From an uncultured Clostridia bacterium (GTDB lineage: Bacteria > Bacillota > Clostridia > TANB77 > CAG-508), in NCBI GenBank assembly GCA_944392805.1, contig CALXXZ010000005.1:57119-121118 (forward strand): 64,000 nt of DNA, given 5' to 3'. The notes beneath the pieces are model-generated. The model saw only the letters and a list, made by a program, of their open reading frames with translations. It ran no database searches and was not told where the DNA came from. This document shows positions 25,600 through 34,617 of the stretch, piece by piece. A program made the translations under genes and the position numbers. Positions within the stretch are counted from its first letter, which is position 1, and each line of letters begins with the position of its first letter.

Positions 25600-26736
25600 A
25601 TGAGCAGTCATGCAATATTATCAGCATCTAGTAGTAAAAGATGGCTCAATTGTCCTCCTTCAGCAAAGCTATGTGCAGAGGTAGAAGATACAACATCTGA
25701 ATATGCTAAAGAAGGTACAGATGCACACACACTTTGTGAGTATAAAGTTAAGTCAATGCTAGGAATTAAAATGCAAGATCCAACAGATAGTTTATCTTAC
25801 TATAATGAAGAAATGGAAAGATGTGCTAATGATTATGCAAGTTATGTCATGGAAGTTATAGAAGAGGCAAAGAGCTATTGTAAAGACCCACTTGTTTTAA
25901 TAGAACAAAGACTAGACTTTTCAAGATTTGTTCCAGAGGGATTTGGAACAGGAGATTGCTTAATCATAGCAGACAAAAAACTTTATATAATTGATTTTAA
26001 ATATGGCAAAGGTGTAGAAGTTGAGAGCGAAGATAATTCACAAATGATGTGCTATGCAATTGGAGCTCTAGAACTATTTAACAGCTTATATGACATTGAA
26101 GAAGTATGCATGGTGATTTATCAGCCAAGAATAGAAAACATCAGTGTTTCAAACATGAGTGTTACAGAGTTATATAGTTGGGCAGAAAATACACTAAAGC
26201 CAATAGCAGAACTTGCCTACGAAGGAAAAGGCGAGTTCAAAGCAGGAGACCACTGTCAGTTTTGCAAGATAAAAGCAACTTGTAGAAAGAGAGCTGAATA
26301 CAATATGGAACTTGCAAAGTATGATTTTGAAGAACCTGCTGAATTAACAGATGAAGAGATATCATCAATTCTTATTAAATCAAGTGATTTGGTATCTTGG
26401 GTATCTGATGTAAAAGATTATGCTTTAAATCAAGCCCTTCTTGGAAAGAATTATCCAAATTTGAAACTGGTTGAAGGACGTTCTAATCGAAAATACTTAA
26501 ATGAAGAAGAAGTAGCAACAGCAGTTAAAAATGCAGGATATGATCCTTACGAAAAGAAAGTTCTAGGAATCACAGCAATGACAAACCTACTAGGAAGAAC
26601 AAAATTTAATGAGGTATTAGGAAATCTAATTTATAAACCTCAAGGCAAACCAACGCTCGTACTGGAGAGTGATAAAAGACCAGCCATGCAAATAAATGAT
26701 TTTAAAGATGAAAGAGAGGAAAATAATTATGAATAA
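25600..26736 (+). CDS. DUF2800 family PD-(D/E)XK nuclease-like protein
   Basis: The 378-residue protein matches DUF2800, a RecB/Cas4-like nuclease group found in phage replication modules. The nuclease core is around residues 100-150: GTGDCLIIADKKLYIIDFKYGKG gives the Asp and D-x-K residues, and QMMCYAIGAL is the QxxxY-type motif. Four cysteines (NCPPS near residue 18, and CQFCKIKATC near 225) could hold an iron-sulfur cluster, as in Cas4/AddB. It ends 8 bases inside the DUF2815 gene. The pair probably acts in recombination. Confidence 0.85.
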   Translation: MSSHAILSASSSKRWLNCPPSAKLCAEVEDTTSEYAKEGTDAHTLCEYKVKSMLGIKMQDPTDSLSYYNEEMERCANDYASYVMEVIEEAKSYCKDPLVLIEQRLDFSRFVPEGFGTGDCLIIADKKLYIIDFKYGKGVEVESEDNSQMMCYAIGALELFNSLYDIEEVCMVIYQPRIENISVSNMSVTELYSWAENTLKPIAELAYEGKGEFKAGDHCQFCKIKATCRKRAEYNMELAKYDFEEPAELTDEEISSILIKSSDLVSWVSDVKDYALNQALLGKNYPNLKLVEGRSNRKYLNEEEVATAVKNAGYDPYEKKVLGITAMTNLLGRTKFNEVLGNLIYKPQGKPTLVLESDKRPAMQINDFKDEREENNYE

Positions 26737-27292
26737 TAGTTTTAATTCGACAAAAGTAATAACAGGAGTAAATACAAGATGGAGCTACTGCAATGTTTGG
26801 GAGCCAAAATCTATCAATGGAGGAACACCAAAATACAGTGTATCATTAATAATTCCAAAAACTGACACAGTAACAGTTGAGAAGATTAAAAAGGCGATTG
26901 AAGTAGCATATAAAGAAGGAGAAAGTAAATTAAAAGGAACAGGAAAAAGTGTACCAGCATTACAAGCAATTAAGACACCACTTCGTGATGGAGATTTAGA
27001 AAGACCAGATGACGAGGCATATAAAGGATGTTACTTTATAAATGCAAATTCTCCAAAAGCACCGGGCATCGTAGATGCAGCTCTTCAACCTATTTTAGAA
27101 CGCTCTGAAGTTTATAGTGGAGTATATGGACGAGCAAGTATTAACTTATATGCATTTAATTCAAATGGTAATAAAGGTATTGCCTGCGGATTAAATAACT
27201 TACAAAAAATAAAAGACGGAGAAAGTCTTGGTGGAAAATCAAGGGCTGAAGACGACTTCGCAACTAGCGATGAAGATGACTTTTTAGAATAG
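26729..27292 (+). CDS. DUF2815 (Enc34-type) ssDNA-binding protein
   Basis: The 187-residue product starts at the ATG at 26729, where GAGAGG lies just upstream. TRWSYCNVWEPKSINGGTPKYSVS at the N-terminus and AGIVD-like APGIVDAALQPI in the middle are typical of DUF2815, an OB-fold phage single-stranded-DNA-binding family. The tail is very acidic (EDDFATSDEDDFLE), as expected for SSB proteins that recruit partners. It probably coats ssDNA during replication by the polymerase encoded next. Confidence 0.85.
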   Translation: MNNSFNSTKVITGVNTRWSYCNVWEPKSINGGTPKYSVSLIIPKTDTVTVEKIKKAIEVAYKEGESKLKGTGKSVPALQAIKTPLRDGDLERPDDEAYKGCYFINANSPKAPGIVDAALQPILERSEVYSGVYGRASINLYAFNSNGNKGIACGLNNLQKIKDGESLGGKSRAEDDFATSDEDDFLE

Positions 27293-27304
27293 GAGGATAA
27301 AAAG

Positions 27305-27493
27305 ATGATTAACGTTTTATCAACAATATTCTGTGTAATTGTAGGTATTGAGTTTATTACTCTAATGTTCCTTTTTGTTCTAAGTTCTTTGTTTTCATTA
27401 ACATCTGATGTAAACACAGAAAAAAGAAGAGCTAAACAAGAAAAAAGAGATGAAGAATACCACAAAGCAAGAATGAGAGAATTTATGAAATAA
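27305..27493 (+). CDS. Small single-span membrane protein in the replication module
   Basis: This is a 62-residue protein with one hydrophobic segment (about 3-33) and a highly charged Arg/Lys/Glu tail (EKRRAKQEKRDEEYHKARMRE). It has a GGAGG ribosome site and sits 12 bases after the DUF2815 gene, with a hairpin after it. No family is recognised. Confidence 0.6.
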   Translation: MINVLSTIFCVIVGIEFITLMFLFVLSSLFSLTSDVNTEKRRAKQEKRDEEYHKARMREFMK

Positions 27494-27496
27494 GAT

Positions 27497-27528
27497 AAGG
27501 CGGTAGTAAAGCTACCGCTTTTATTTTA
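27497..27528 (+). terminator. Hairpin between the membrane gene and the polymerase gene
   Basis: GCGGTAG at 27500-27506 pairs with CTACCGC at 27512-27518, then TTTTATTTT. It overlaps the previous stop region and may only partly stop transcription into the polymerase gene. Confidence 0.65.
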
Positions 27529-27543
27529 ATAGGAGGTAAAGCA

Positions 27544-29532
27544 ATGAGAGAAATTAAAACAATCTCTATTGATATAGAAACATTTTCTGATATAGACCTA
27601 TCAAAGTGTGGTGTCTACAAATACTCTGAATCAGAGAAATTTGAAATACTACTGTTTGCATATTCCATAAATCATGAAGAGGTACAAGTTGTTGATTTAG
27701 CTTTAGGAGAAAAGATACCACTAGAAATAATATCAGCACTTGTTGATGATAAAGTAACCAAGTGGGCTTATAATGCTAACTTTGAAAGAGTGTGTTTATC
27801 TCGCTATATATCAAGATATTATCCTGAATACTTTATATCTTACAGCATTGATGAAGACACAGTTAATGAGTTTTTAGACCCTAGTTCTTGGAGATGTTCT
27901 ATGATATGGTCGGCTTATTTAGGACTTCCTTTGTCACTTGCAGGAGTTGGTGCTGTATTAGGATTAGAAGAACAAAAACTAAAAGAGGGTAAAGATTTAA
28001 TCAAGTACTTTTGTGTTCCTTGTAATCCAACAAAAACAAATGGTGGTAGAACAAGGAACCTACCAGAGCATGATATGACTAAATGGGAGCTTTTCAAAAA
28101 GTATAATAAGCGAGATGTTGAAGTTGAAGTATCTATCCAGGAAAGGTTACAAAGATATCCTGTACCAGAGTTCTTATGGGATGAGTATCACTTGGATCAA
28201 GAAATAAATGATAGAGGAATTGGACTTGATATGGAACTTGTAGAAAATGCTATAAAGTTTGATGAAATAGCCAAGCAAGAAACATCAGAAAAACTACAAA
28301 ACCTAACCAACATAGAAAATCCAAACTCGGTCATGCAAATGAAAGAATGGCTCAACAATAATGGAGTTGAGGCAGAGTCGCTTGGGAAAAAGCAAGTGGC
28401 TGAAATGATAAAAGATGCACCGAAAGAAATAGCTGAGGTTTTAGAGCTAAGGCAACAAATATCTAAATCATCTGTTAAGAAATATCTAGCCATGAAGAAT
28501 GCAGGGTGCTGGTGTAATCGTGCTAGAGGTATGTTTCAATTCTATGGTGCTAATAGAACTGGAAGATGGGCAGGAAGGATTATACAATTACAAAACCTAC
28601 CACAAAATCATATAGAAGATTTAAAAGATGCAAGAGAACTAGTTAAGTATGGTGACTACAATGCTTTTGAAACCTTATATGATGTTCCAGATACCTTATC
28701 TCAACTTATCCGTACAGCGTTTGTTCCAAGAAAAGGTATGAAGTTTATTGTTGCAGACTTTTCTGCAATTGAGGCTAGAGTGCTATCATTCCTAGCAAAC
28801 GAAAAATGGAGAATGGAGGTATTTGCAAATAATGGTGATATCTATTGTCAGTCAGCATCTGCTATGTTTAAAGTGCCAGTTGAAAAACATGGTGTAAATG
28901 GACATCTAAGACAAAAAGGAAAAATTGCAGAACTTGCCTGTGGTTATGGTGGCTCTGTTGGAGCTTTGAAAGCAATGGGAGCCATTGATATGGGACTTCA
29001 AGAAGAGGAATTAGAACCTCTTGTTAAATCCTGGAGAGAGGCAAATCCACACATCGTGGAAATGTGGTGGGAAGTAGATAAAGCAATAAAAACTGCAGTT
29101 AGAAATAGAACTAAAACTGAAACTCATGGATTAAAGTTCATTTATAAAAGTGGGATGCTCTTTATTGAATTACCAAGTGGTAGAAGACTAGCCTATGTAA
29201 AACCTAAGATTGAAATTAATCAATATGGATCAGAAAGTGTAACATACGAAGGTGTAGGTGCTACTAAAAAGTGGGAGCGATTAGAAAGCTACGGTCCAAA
29301 GTTTGTAGAAAACATTATACAAGCAATTAGTAGAGACATCTTGTGTTATGCAATGCAGAGGTTATCTTATTGCTTTATAGTAGGACACGTTCATGATGAA
29401 ATGATAATTGAATGTAGTAAAGAGATGTCGCTTGAAAAGGTATGTGAACAAATGGGAGAAACTCCTCCTTGGATTAAAGGCTTACTTTTAAGAGCTGATG
29501 GGTATGAATGTGAATTTTATAAAAAAGATTAA
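27544..29532 (+). CDS. Phage family A DNA polymerase with 3'-5' exonuclease
   Basis: This replicative polymerase of 662 residues lacks the 5' nuclease of host Pol I. The proofreading domain begins with SIDIETFSD (Asp10, Glu12). The polymerase motifs are A VADFSAIEAR (Asp405), B RQKGKIAELACGYGG in the fingers helix, and C VGHVHDEMIIE (Asp618-Glu619). GANRTGRWAGRIIQLQNLP at about 335 is the template-binding segment. Both metal-binding sets are intact. It heads the core replication genes and has AGGAGG before its ATG. Confidence 0.96.
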   Translation: MREIKTISIDIETFSDIDLSKCGVYKYSESEKFEILLFAYSINHEEVQVVDLALGEKIPLEIISALVDDKVTKWAYNANFERVCLSRYISRYYPEYFISYSIDEDTVNEFLDPSSWRCSMIWSAYLGLPLSLAGVGAVLGLEEQKLKEGKDLIKYFCVPCNPTKTNGGRTRNLPEHDMTKWELFKKYNKRDVEVEVSIQERLQRYPVPEFLWDEYHLDQEINDRGIGLDMELVENAIKFDEIAKQETSEKLQNLTNIENPNSVMQMKEWLNNNGVEAESLGKKQVAEMIKDAPKEIAEVLELRQQISKSSVKKYLAMKNAGCWCNRARGMFQFYGANRTGRWAGRIIQLQNLPQNHIEDLKDARELVKYGDYNAFETLYDVPDTLSQLIRTAFVPRKGMKFIVADFSAIEARVLSFLANEKWRMEVFANNGDIYCQSASAMFKVPVEKHGVNGHLRQKGKIAELACGYGGSVGALKAMGAIDMGLQEEELEPLVKSWREANPHIVEMWWEVDKAIKTAVRNRTKTETHGLKFIYKSGMLFIELPSGRRLAYVKPKIEINQYGSESVTYEGVGATKKWERLESYGPKFVENIIQAISRDILCYAMQRLSYCFIVGHVHDEMIIECSKEMSLEKVCEQMGETPPWIKGLLLRADGYECEFYKKD

Positions 29533-29537
29533 ATGAG

Positions 29538-29560
29538 AGGCTAAAATATAGCCTTTTTTC
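29538..29560 (+). terminator. Small terminator-like hairpin after the polymerase gene
   Basis: AGGCTA at 29538-29543 pairs with TAGCCT at 29549-29554, followed by a T-run. It is immediately followed by the 19-bp leader repeat at 29561. Confidence 0.65.
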
Positions 29561-29579
29561 TTTGACTGTTATTTAGGAG
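29561..29579 (+). repeat. 19-bp leader repeat, copy 1
   Basis: TTTGACTGTTATTTAGGAG here is repeated exactly at 57936-57954. Each copy lies in the leader of a phage gene (DUF4406 here, HTH/zinc-finger there). Here it is followed by the hairpin GGAGAAGGTGTTTCTCC. Confidence 0.7.
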
Positions 29580-29618
29580 AAGGTGTTTCTCCAAAACCAA
29601 AGAAAGGAGGCAAGAATA

Positions 29619-30014
29619 ATGGCAAGTGACGGAGAGATTCTTGATTATAAAGATTTACTAAATAAATTCAATCTAACTGATGAGTTCTACCCACTTGTGT
29701 ATGTATGTTCTCCATATAGAGGAAACATAGAGGAGAATACTCGAAAGGCTAGAGAGTATAGTAGGTTCACATTTGAAAAGAAAAACATACCAATAACACC
29801 ACATCTTTTATACCCGCAATTCATAAATGACGATGACCTGTTTGAAAGAAACATTGCGATTCACAAAATCAACTATGTTCTTTTAGGGCTTTGTAAAGAA
29901 GTGTGGGTTTTTGGTGATGTCATTACAGAAGGAATGAAACGAGAAATATCTGTTGCGAAGAAAAGAAAAAAGCCAATTAGGTATTTCAATCACGATTTAA
30001 AGGAGGAGAGTTAA
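29619..30014 (+). CDS. DUF4406 / nucleoside 2-deoxyribosyltransferase-like phage protein
   Basis: With the start at 29619 (AAGGAGG upstream) the protein has 131 residues. LVYVCSPYRGNIEENTRKAREYSRF is the N-terminal nucleotide-binding strand-turn-helix of DUF4406, a group related to nucleoside 2-deoxyribosyltransferases. EVWVFGDVITEGMKREISVAKK carries the conserved Glu expected in the active site. Such phage proteins may adjust nucleotide pools, but a reaction has not been shown. It is 4 bases before the primase gene. Confidence 0.8.
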   Translation: MASDGEILDYKDLLNKFNLTDEFYPLVYVCSPYRGNIEENTRKAREYSRFTFEKKNIPITPHLLYPQFINDDDLFERNIAIHKINYVLLGLCKEVWVFGDVITEGMKREISVAKKRKKPIRYFNHDLKEES

Positions 30015-30018
30015 AACT

Positions 30019-32277
30019 ATGTTTACAATTTATTATTCAGATGTTACTGGAGTTCCAAGTAACTGCAGTTATCCTCATAAGAAACTGGTGACTGATGAGG
30101 GTAGCTTAAAAGAGGCTATTAGTCATGATTATGTATGTGCTGAATATAAAAACAGCTATCGTAATGGTGACAATTTCATAGGAAGTGATTGTCTTCCTGT
30201 TGATTGTGATAATGACCACTCTGATAATCCAGAAGATTGGATAACACCAAGTATTATAAGAGAGGCATTTCCTGATGTTTCATTTGCTATTCATTACAGC
30301 AGGTCAAACAACAAGGAAAAGAACGGAAAAAGTGCTCGTCCAAAGTTCCATGTTTTATTTTCAATTGATTATGAAACTGATGCAACTAAATATAAAGACA
30401 TCAAATTAAGGGTTAATTCTATATTTCCATACTTCGATACAAATGCTCTTGATGCTGCAAGGTTCTTCTTTGGTACAAAAGAGGCTGAAGTTGAAATCTA
30501 TCAAGGAAGCATAAACTTAACCGAATACTTAAACTCTAATGAATTTGAAAACATGGAAATGAATAAAATGCCAGAGAGTTTGGTAATTAAGGAAGGTAGT
30601 CGTAACTCCACATTATCTCATTTTGCTGGTCGAGTTATAAAGAAGTATGGAGACACCGAAAAAGCATATGCAGTGTTTATGGAAAAAGCTGCTCTTTGTG
30701 ATCCACCATTAGGAGATGAAGAATTAGTTTCTATTTGGAATAGTGCTAAAAAGTTTTATAAGAAGTTATCCAATCAAGAAGGCTATGTTGACCCAGAACA
30801 ATACAACCAAGATTTCTTATTAGAACCATTGGATTATTCAGATGTAGGACAGGCAACTGTACTAGCAAAAGAGTATGAGAACAAATTAAAGTATTCTCCA
30901 TCGACAGACTTTCTTGTTTATAACGGAAGTTACTGGGAGGAGTCAAAGTCTAAAGCTCAAGCTATATCACAGGAACTAACAACAAGGCAACTTGAAGAAG
31001 CGGAAGTAGGAATAAAAAAACTAACTGATGTAATGCTTAAAAATGGTGCTTGGGATATTTTATCTTCTGTCGGCCCTAAAAAAGCAGTTGGATTATTTAA
31101 TGAAGAACAAGCTAGAGTTTTCAAAGACTATGAAGACGTAACAGCTTATAGGAAGTATGCAATTAAAAGAAGAGACTCCAAGTATATTTTTGCATCATTA
31201 AAAGAGGCAAGTCCTATGGTTGAAATCAAGCAGGATAGATTAGATAGTGATGAGTTCTTGTTAAACACACCAACAGCAACATACGATTTAAGGTTTGGTA
31301 CTGATAAAAAGCATGAACATTCAGCTGATGATTACATTACAAAGCAAACAACACTTGATCCATCTAGTGAAGGAGAAGAAATATGGAATGATGCTCTAAA
31401 CACATTCTTCTGTGAGGATAAGGACTTAATAAGATACGTGCAAGAAGTAGCAGGACTTGCTGCAATAGGTAAAGTGCATCTTGAAGGTCTTATTATTGCT
31501 TATGGTGGTGGTAGAAATGGTAAGTCTACATTCTGGAATACAATCTCCAAAATACTAGGTACTTATAGTGGCAATATGTCAGCTGATACTCTAACTGTTG
31601 GATGTAAGAGAAATGTTAAACCAGAGATGGCAGAGATAAAAGGAAAACGACTTGTAATTGCAGCAGAACTTGAAGAAGGTATGAGGTTTAATACTTCTAA
31701 TATAAAGCAGTTGTGTTCTACCGATGAAATCTATGCCGAGAAAAAATATAAAGAACCTTTTAAGTTTGAACCAACTCATACTTTAGTACTTTATACAAAT
31801 CATCTACCAAAGGTAGGTGCAATTGATGAAGGAACATGGAGAAGACTTATAGTTATTCCGTTTAATGCAGTAATTGATGGTTCATCAGATATAAAGAATT
31901 ATGCTGACTACTTATATGAAAATGCAGGTGGTGCAATTCTTAAATGGATAATGGAAGGTTCTAAACGAGTAATTGATAATAAGTATCACTTAACTAAACC
32001 AGCAGTAGTTGAAAACGCAATTAATAAGTACAAAGAAAGCAACGATTGGTTTTCACAATTCCTGGATGAATGTTGTGAAGTTGATAATTCATTTAGTGAA
32101 AATTCTGGAGAAGTTTATAGTGCCTATAGGGACTACTGTTCGAGGGTAGGTGACTACATAAGAAGTACTACTGATTTTTATACTGCTCTTGAAAGTGCTG
32201 GTTTTCAAAGAAGAAAAACAAAAACAGCAAGGCTAATTTATGGCTTAAAACTCAAATCAGAATTTCTAGAAAATTAA
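30019..32277 (+). CDS. Phage primase-helicase (P4/D5 type)
   Basis: The 752-residue product fuses a primase-like N-terminus with a D5-type SF3 helicase. The first 200 residues include VDCDNDHSDNPEDW and a conserved RPKFHVLF, consistent with an AEP-like primase core. A D5_N helical domain follows. The helicase has Walker A GGGRNGKST at 496-504, the Walker B region GKRLVIAAELEEG, and LVLYTNHLP as sensor. SF3 helicases unwind at origins. A repeat cluster just after the gene (32281-32396) is the likely target. The ribosome site is GGAGGAG. Confidence 0.92.
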   Translation: MFTIYYSDVTGVPSNCSYPHKKLVTDEGSLKEAISHDYVCAEYKNSYRNGDNFIGSDCLPVDCDNDHSDNPEDWITPSIIREAFPDVSFAIHYSRSNNKEKNGKSARPKFHVLFSIDYETDATKYKDIKLRVNSIFPYFDTNALDAARFFFGTKEAEVEIYQGSINLTEYLNSNEFENMEMNKMPESLVIKEGSRNSTLSHFAGRVIKKYGDTEKAYAVFMEKAALCDPPLGDEELVSIWNSAKKFYKKLSNQEGYVDPEQYNQDFLLEPLDYSDVGQATVLAKEYENKLKYSPSTDFLVYNGSYWEESKSKAQAISQELTTRQLEEAEVGIKKLTDVMLKNGAWDILSSVGPKKAVGLFNEEQARVFKDYEDVTAYRKYAIKRRDSKYIFASLKEASPMVEIKQDRLDSDEFLLNTPTATYDLRFGTDKKHEHSADDYITKQTTLDPSSEGEEIWNDALNTFFCEDKDLIRYVQEVAGLAAIGKVHLEGLIIAYGGGRNGKSTFWNTISKILGTYSGNMSADTLTVGCKRNVKPEMAEIKGKRLVIAAELEEGMRFNTSNIKQLCSTDEIYAEKKYKEPFKFEPTHTLVLYTNHLPKVGAIDEGTWRRLIVIPFNAVIDGSSDIKNYADYLYENAGGAILKWIMEGSKRVIDNKYHLTKPAVVENAINKYKESNDWFSQFLDECCEVDNSFSENSGEVYSAYRDYCSRVGDYIRSTTDFYTALESAGFQRRKTKTARLIYGLKLKSEFLEN

Positions 32278-32280
32278 AAA

Positions 32281-32396
32281 GGTGACACTCGGTGACAGTC
32301 TTTTCTATAAATTTTCTATAGAGTTAAAAAAATTAATATATAAGAAAAGTTATGGAAATGAACGTCACCGACCGTCACCATCACTTTAAAAGACTG
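32281..32396. other. Candidate phage replication origin (iteron-like cluster)
   Basis: GGTGAC occurs at 32281-32286 and 32291-32296. Its complement GTCACC occurs at 32364-32369 and 32374-32379. Both pairs have a 10-base period and face each other. CAGTCTTTT (32296-32304) and AAAAGACTG (32388-32396) form a further inverted pair. Between them lie two TTTTCTATA repeats (32301-32309, 32312-32320) and a very AT-rich stretch suited to melting. It directly follows the primase-helicase gene. The origin function is inferred. Confidence 0.6.
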
Positions 32397-32412
32397 ATGG
32401 GAGTAAGGAAAA

Positions 32413-32694
32413 ATGAGAGAAAAGTATATAGAGCAAAAATTAGTTAGTGAAGTTAAAAAGCGTGGTGGCATTTGTTTGAAACTTGCATCAACAGGATTAG
32501 ATGGTATTCCAGATAGGCTGGTACTAATGGCAAAAGGTAGGGTTGCTTTTGTAGAGTTGAAAGCACCAAAACAAAAACCAAGAAAACTCCAGCTTGTAAG
32601 AATTAAGAAGTTAAAAGAACTGGGATTCAGTGTATATGTGTTAGACACTTTAGAAGATATAGGAGGTGTAATCGATGATATACAAACCACATAA
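32413..32694 (+). CDS. VRR-NUC domain nuclease
   Basis: The 93 residues form a complete minimal VRR-NUC (PD-(D/E)XK) domain: IEQKLVSEVKKRGG, GLDGIPDRLVL with the metal-binding Asp, VAFVELKAPKQKP with E-x-K, and LQLVRIKKLKELGF as the last helix. Stand-alone phage VRR-NUC proteins act on branched DNA. It overlaps the SNF2 helicase gene by 20 bases, and the two are usual partners. Confidence 0.93.
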   Translation: MREKYIEQKLVSEVKKRGGICLKLASTGLDGIPDRLVLMAKGRVAFVELKAPKQKPRKLQLVRIKKLKELGFSVYVLDTLEDIGGVIDDIQTT

Positions 32695-34057
32695 TTATCA
32701 AAAGTATGCAACCGAGTTTATTGAAACTCACAACGAGTCAGCAGTCCTACTTGATATGGGACTTGGAAAAACATCAATAACACTTACTGCAATAAATGAT
32801 TTATTATTTGATAGTTTTGAAGTTCACAAGGTTTTAGTAATTGCACCTTTAAGAGTTGCAAGATTTAGTTGGAAAGCTGAAATAGAAAAATGGGAACACC
32901 TACATAACTTGAAATATGAAATTGTAGTAGGTACAGAAAAAGAAAGAATAGCTGCTTTGAGGAACAATGCCGATATTTATATTATTAATCGTGACAATGT
33001 TAAGTGGCTAGTTGAAAAAATGGGTTCTAAATTTAACTTTGATATGGTTGTAATCGATGAACTATCATCTTTTAAGAATTATAACTCACAAAGATTTAGA
33101 AGTTTTATGAAAGTGCGACCTAGAGTTAAAAGAATGGTTGGATTAACAGGAACTCCATCAAGTAATGGATTAATGGATTTATTTGCTGAATTTAAAGTGC
33201 TAGATATGGGAAAAAGGCTAGGAAGATTTATTGGAGAATATAGAAACAACTACTTTGAACCAGATAAGCGAAATGGTCAAATAATATTCAGTTATAAACC
33301 ATTACCAAATGCAGAAGAACAAATATATAAGCAAATATCCGATATTACGATTTCTATGAAATCAACTGATTATTTAGAAATGCCAGAATTAATAAAAAGC
33401 AACTATTCTGTAACTTTAGATGAAAAGGAATGGAATAAATATCAAGAATTAAAAGAAGATTTAGTACTGGAACTTCCTGGAGGAGAAATAACAGCAAGTA
33501 ATGCTGCAGTACTATCAAACAAATTAATACAAATGGCAAATGGAGCCATATATGATGAAAATGGAGAGTTCGTAGATGTACATAGTAAAAAATTAGAGGC
33601 TTTGGAAGATTTAATTGAATCAGCAAATGGAAAACCTGTACTTGTTGCATACTGGTTCAAACATGATCTTGAAAGAATTGAAAAACACCTAAAAAGTAAA
33701 AAGATTGAATTTGCAAGACTTGATAGTGACAAAAGTATCGAAGATTGGAACAATGGAAAAATATCAGTTGCACTTATTCATCCAGCATCAACAGGACATG
33801 GCTTAAATCTTCAAGATGGTGGTTCTACAATTATATGGTTTGGACTTACTTGGTCTTTAGAATTGTACGAACAAACAAATGCAAGATTATGGCGTCAAGG
33901 TCAAAAGGCAAAAACGGTAGTAATAGAACATATTGTTTCAAAAGGCACTATTGATGAACAAATAATACAAGCATTAGAAGGAAAACACAAAGTACAGGAT
34001 TCATTGATTAGTGCAGTAAAAGTAAATCTTAGTAAATCAGAGTCAATCCGAGGGTAA
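32675..34057 (+). CDS. SNF2-family DEAD/DEAH helicase
   Basis: This is a 460-residue superfamily 2 ATPase. Motif I is LLDMGLGKTS with GKT at 31-33, motif II is VIDELSSFKN, motif III is LTGTPSSN, and the second RecA-like lobe has ASTGHGLNLQDG and QTNARLWRQGQ (motifs V and VI). The whole SNF2 core is present without extra domains. With the VRR-NUC protein it may remodel replication forks or remove proteins from DNA. The TTTAAATAT-rich neighbourhood gives no separate promoter. Confidence 0.93.
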   Translation: MIYKPHNYQKYATEFIETHNESAVLLDMGLGKTSITLTAINDLLFDSFEVHKVLVIAPLRVARFSWKAEIEKWEHLHNLKYEIVVGTEKERIAALRNNADIYIINRDNVKWLVEKMGSKFNFDMVVIDELSSFKNYNSQRFRSFMKVRPRVKRMVGLTGTPSSNGLMDLFAEFKVLDMGKRLGRFIGEYRNNYFEPDKRNGQIIFSYKPLPNAEEQIYKQISDITISMKSTDYLEMPELIKSNYSVTLDEKEWNKYQELKEDLVLELPGGEITASNAAVLSNKLIQMANGAIYDENGEFVDVHSKKLEALEDLIESANGKPVLVAYWFKHDLERIEKHLKSKKIEFARLDSDKSIEDWNNGKISVALIHPASTGHGLNLQDGGSTIIWFGLTWSLELYEQTNARLWRQGQKAKTVVIEHIVSKGTIDEQIIQALEGKHKVQDSLISAVKVNLSKSESIRG

Positions 34058-34081
34058 TCAAAAAGAATCGGAGGTTAAAAT

Positions 34082-34489
34082 ATGACAGCAAAAGAATACT
34101 TGTTACAGGCTCATTATTTAGATGAACGTATAACATCAAAGACACAACAGATAGCATCCTTAAACGAATTAGCAACAAGATGCACGTCTACCATTTCTGA
34201 TATGCCAAAGAGTCCTAATCGTGGTGGATCAAGAATGGAAGATTGCATTATTAAAATAATTGATTTGGAAGACAAGCTTAAGGAAGACATAGAAAAGTTA
34301 ATAAACCTAAAGCAAGAGATAATGGAAGTTATAAGAGCAGTTCCTAACATTGAATACCAAACACTTCTTGAAAAGAGGTACTTGTGTTTCAACACTTGGG
34401 AACAAATATCTGTTGATATGAACTACTCAATACAGCATATACACCGTATGCATAGTTCAGCTTTGAAAGAAATTGTAGTTCCAAGTTAA
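34082..34489 (+). CDS. DUF1492 late-gene transcription regulator
   Basis: The 135-residue product ends in a sigma region-4-like HTH (YQTLLEKRYLCFNTWEQISVDMNYSIQHIHRMHSSAL). A helical N-terminus with RITSKTQQIASLNELA precedes it, the pattern of DUF1492. These proteins resemble ArpU and are thought to switch on packaging and structural genes. It is the last gene of the early operon. Next comes the candidate late promoter and a terminator-like hairpin. Confidence 0.85.
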   Translation: MTAKEYLLQAHYLDERITSKTQQIASLNELATRCTSTISDMPKSPNRGGSRMEDCIIKIIDLEDKLKEDIEKLINLKQEIMEVIRAVPNIEYQTLLEKRYLCFNTWEQISVDMNYSIQHIHRMHSSALKEIVVPS

Positions 34490-34536
34490 GATGAGAGTAA
34501 ATGTGATAGTATGAGACTATGGTCTTGTGATATTAT

Positions 34537-34593
34537 TATAATGGAAGAAATTAGAATGACGAAAGCCTTATGGGGAAACCTGTAGGGCTTTTA
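34537..34593 (+). promoter_or_regulatory. Early/late junction: -10 box and hairpin
   Basis: TATAAT at 34537-34542 has no recognisable -35 box at the expected place (AGACTA), as expected for an activator-dependent late promoter. Just downstream a hairpin pairs AAAGCC (34562-34567) with GGGCTTT (34585-34591), ending in a T-rich run. The hairpin could end early transcripts or attenuate late ones. Confidence 0.45.
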
Positions 34594-34617
34594 TTATGCA
34601 AGAAAGGAAAAGGAAAG

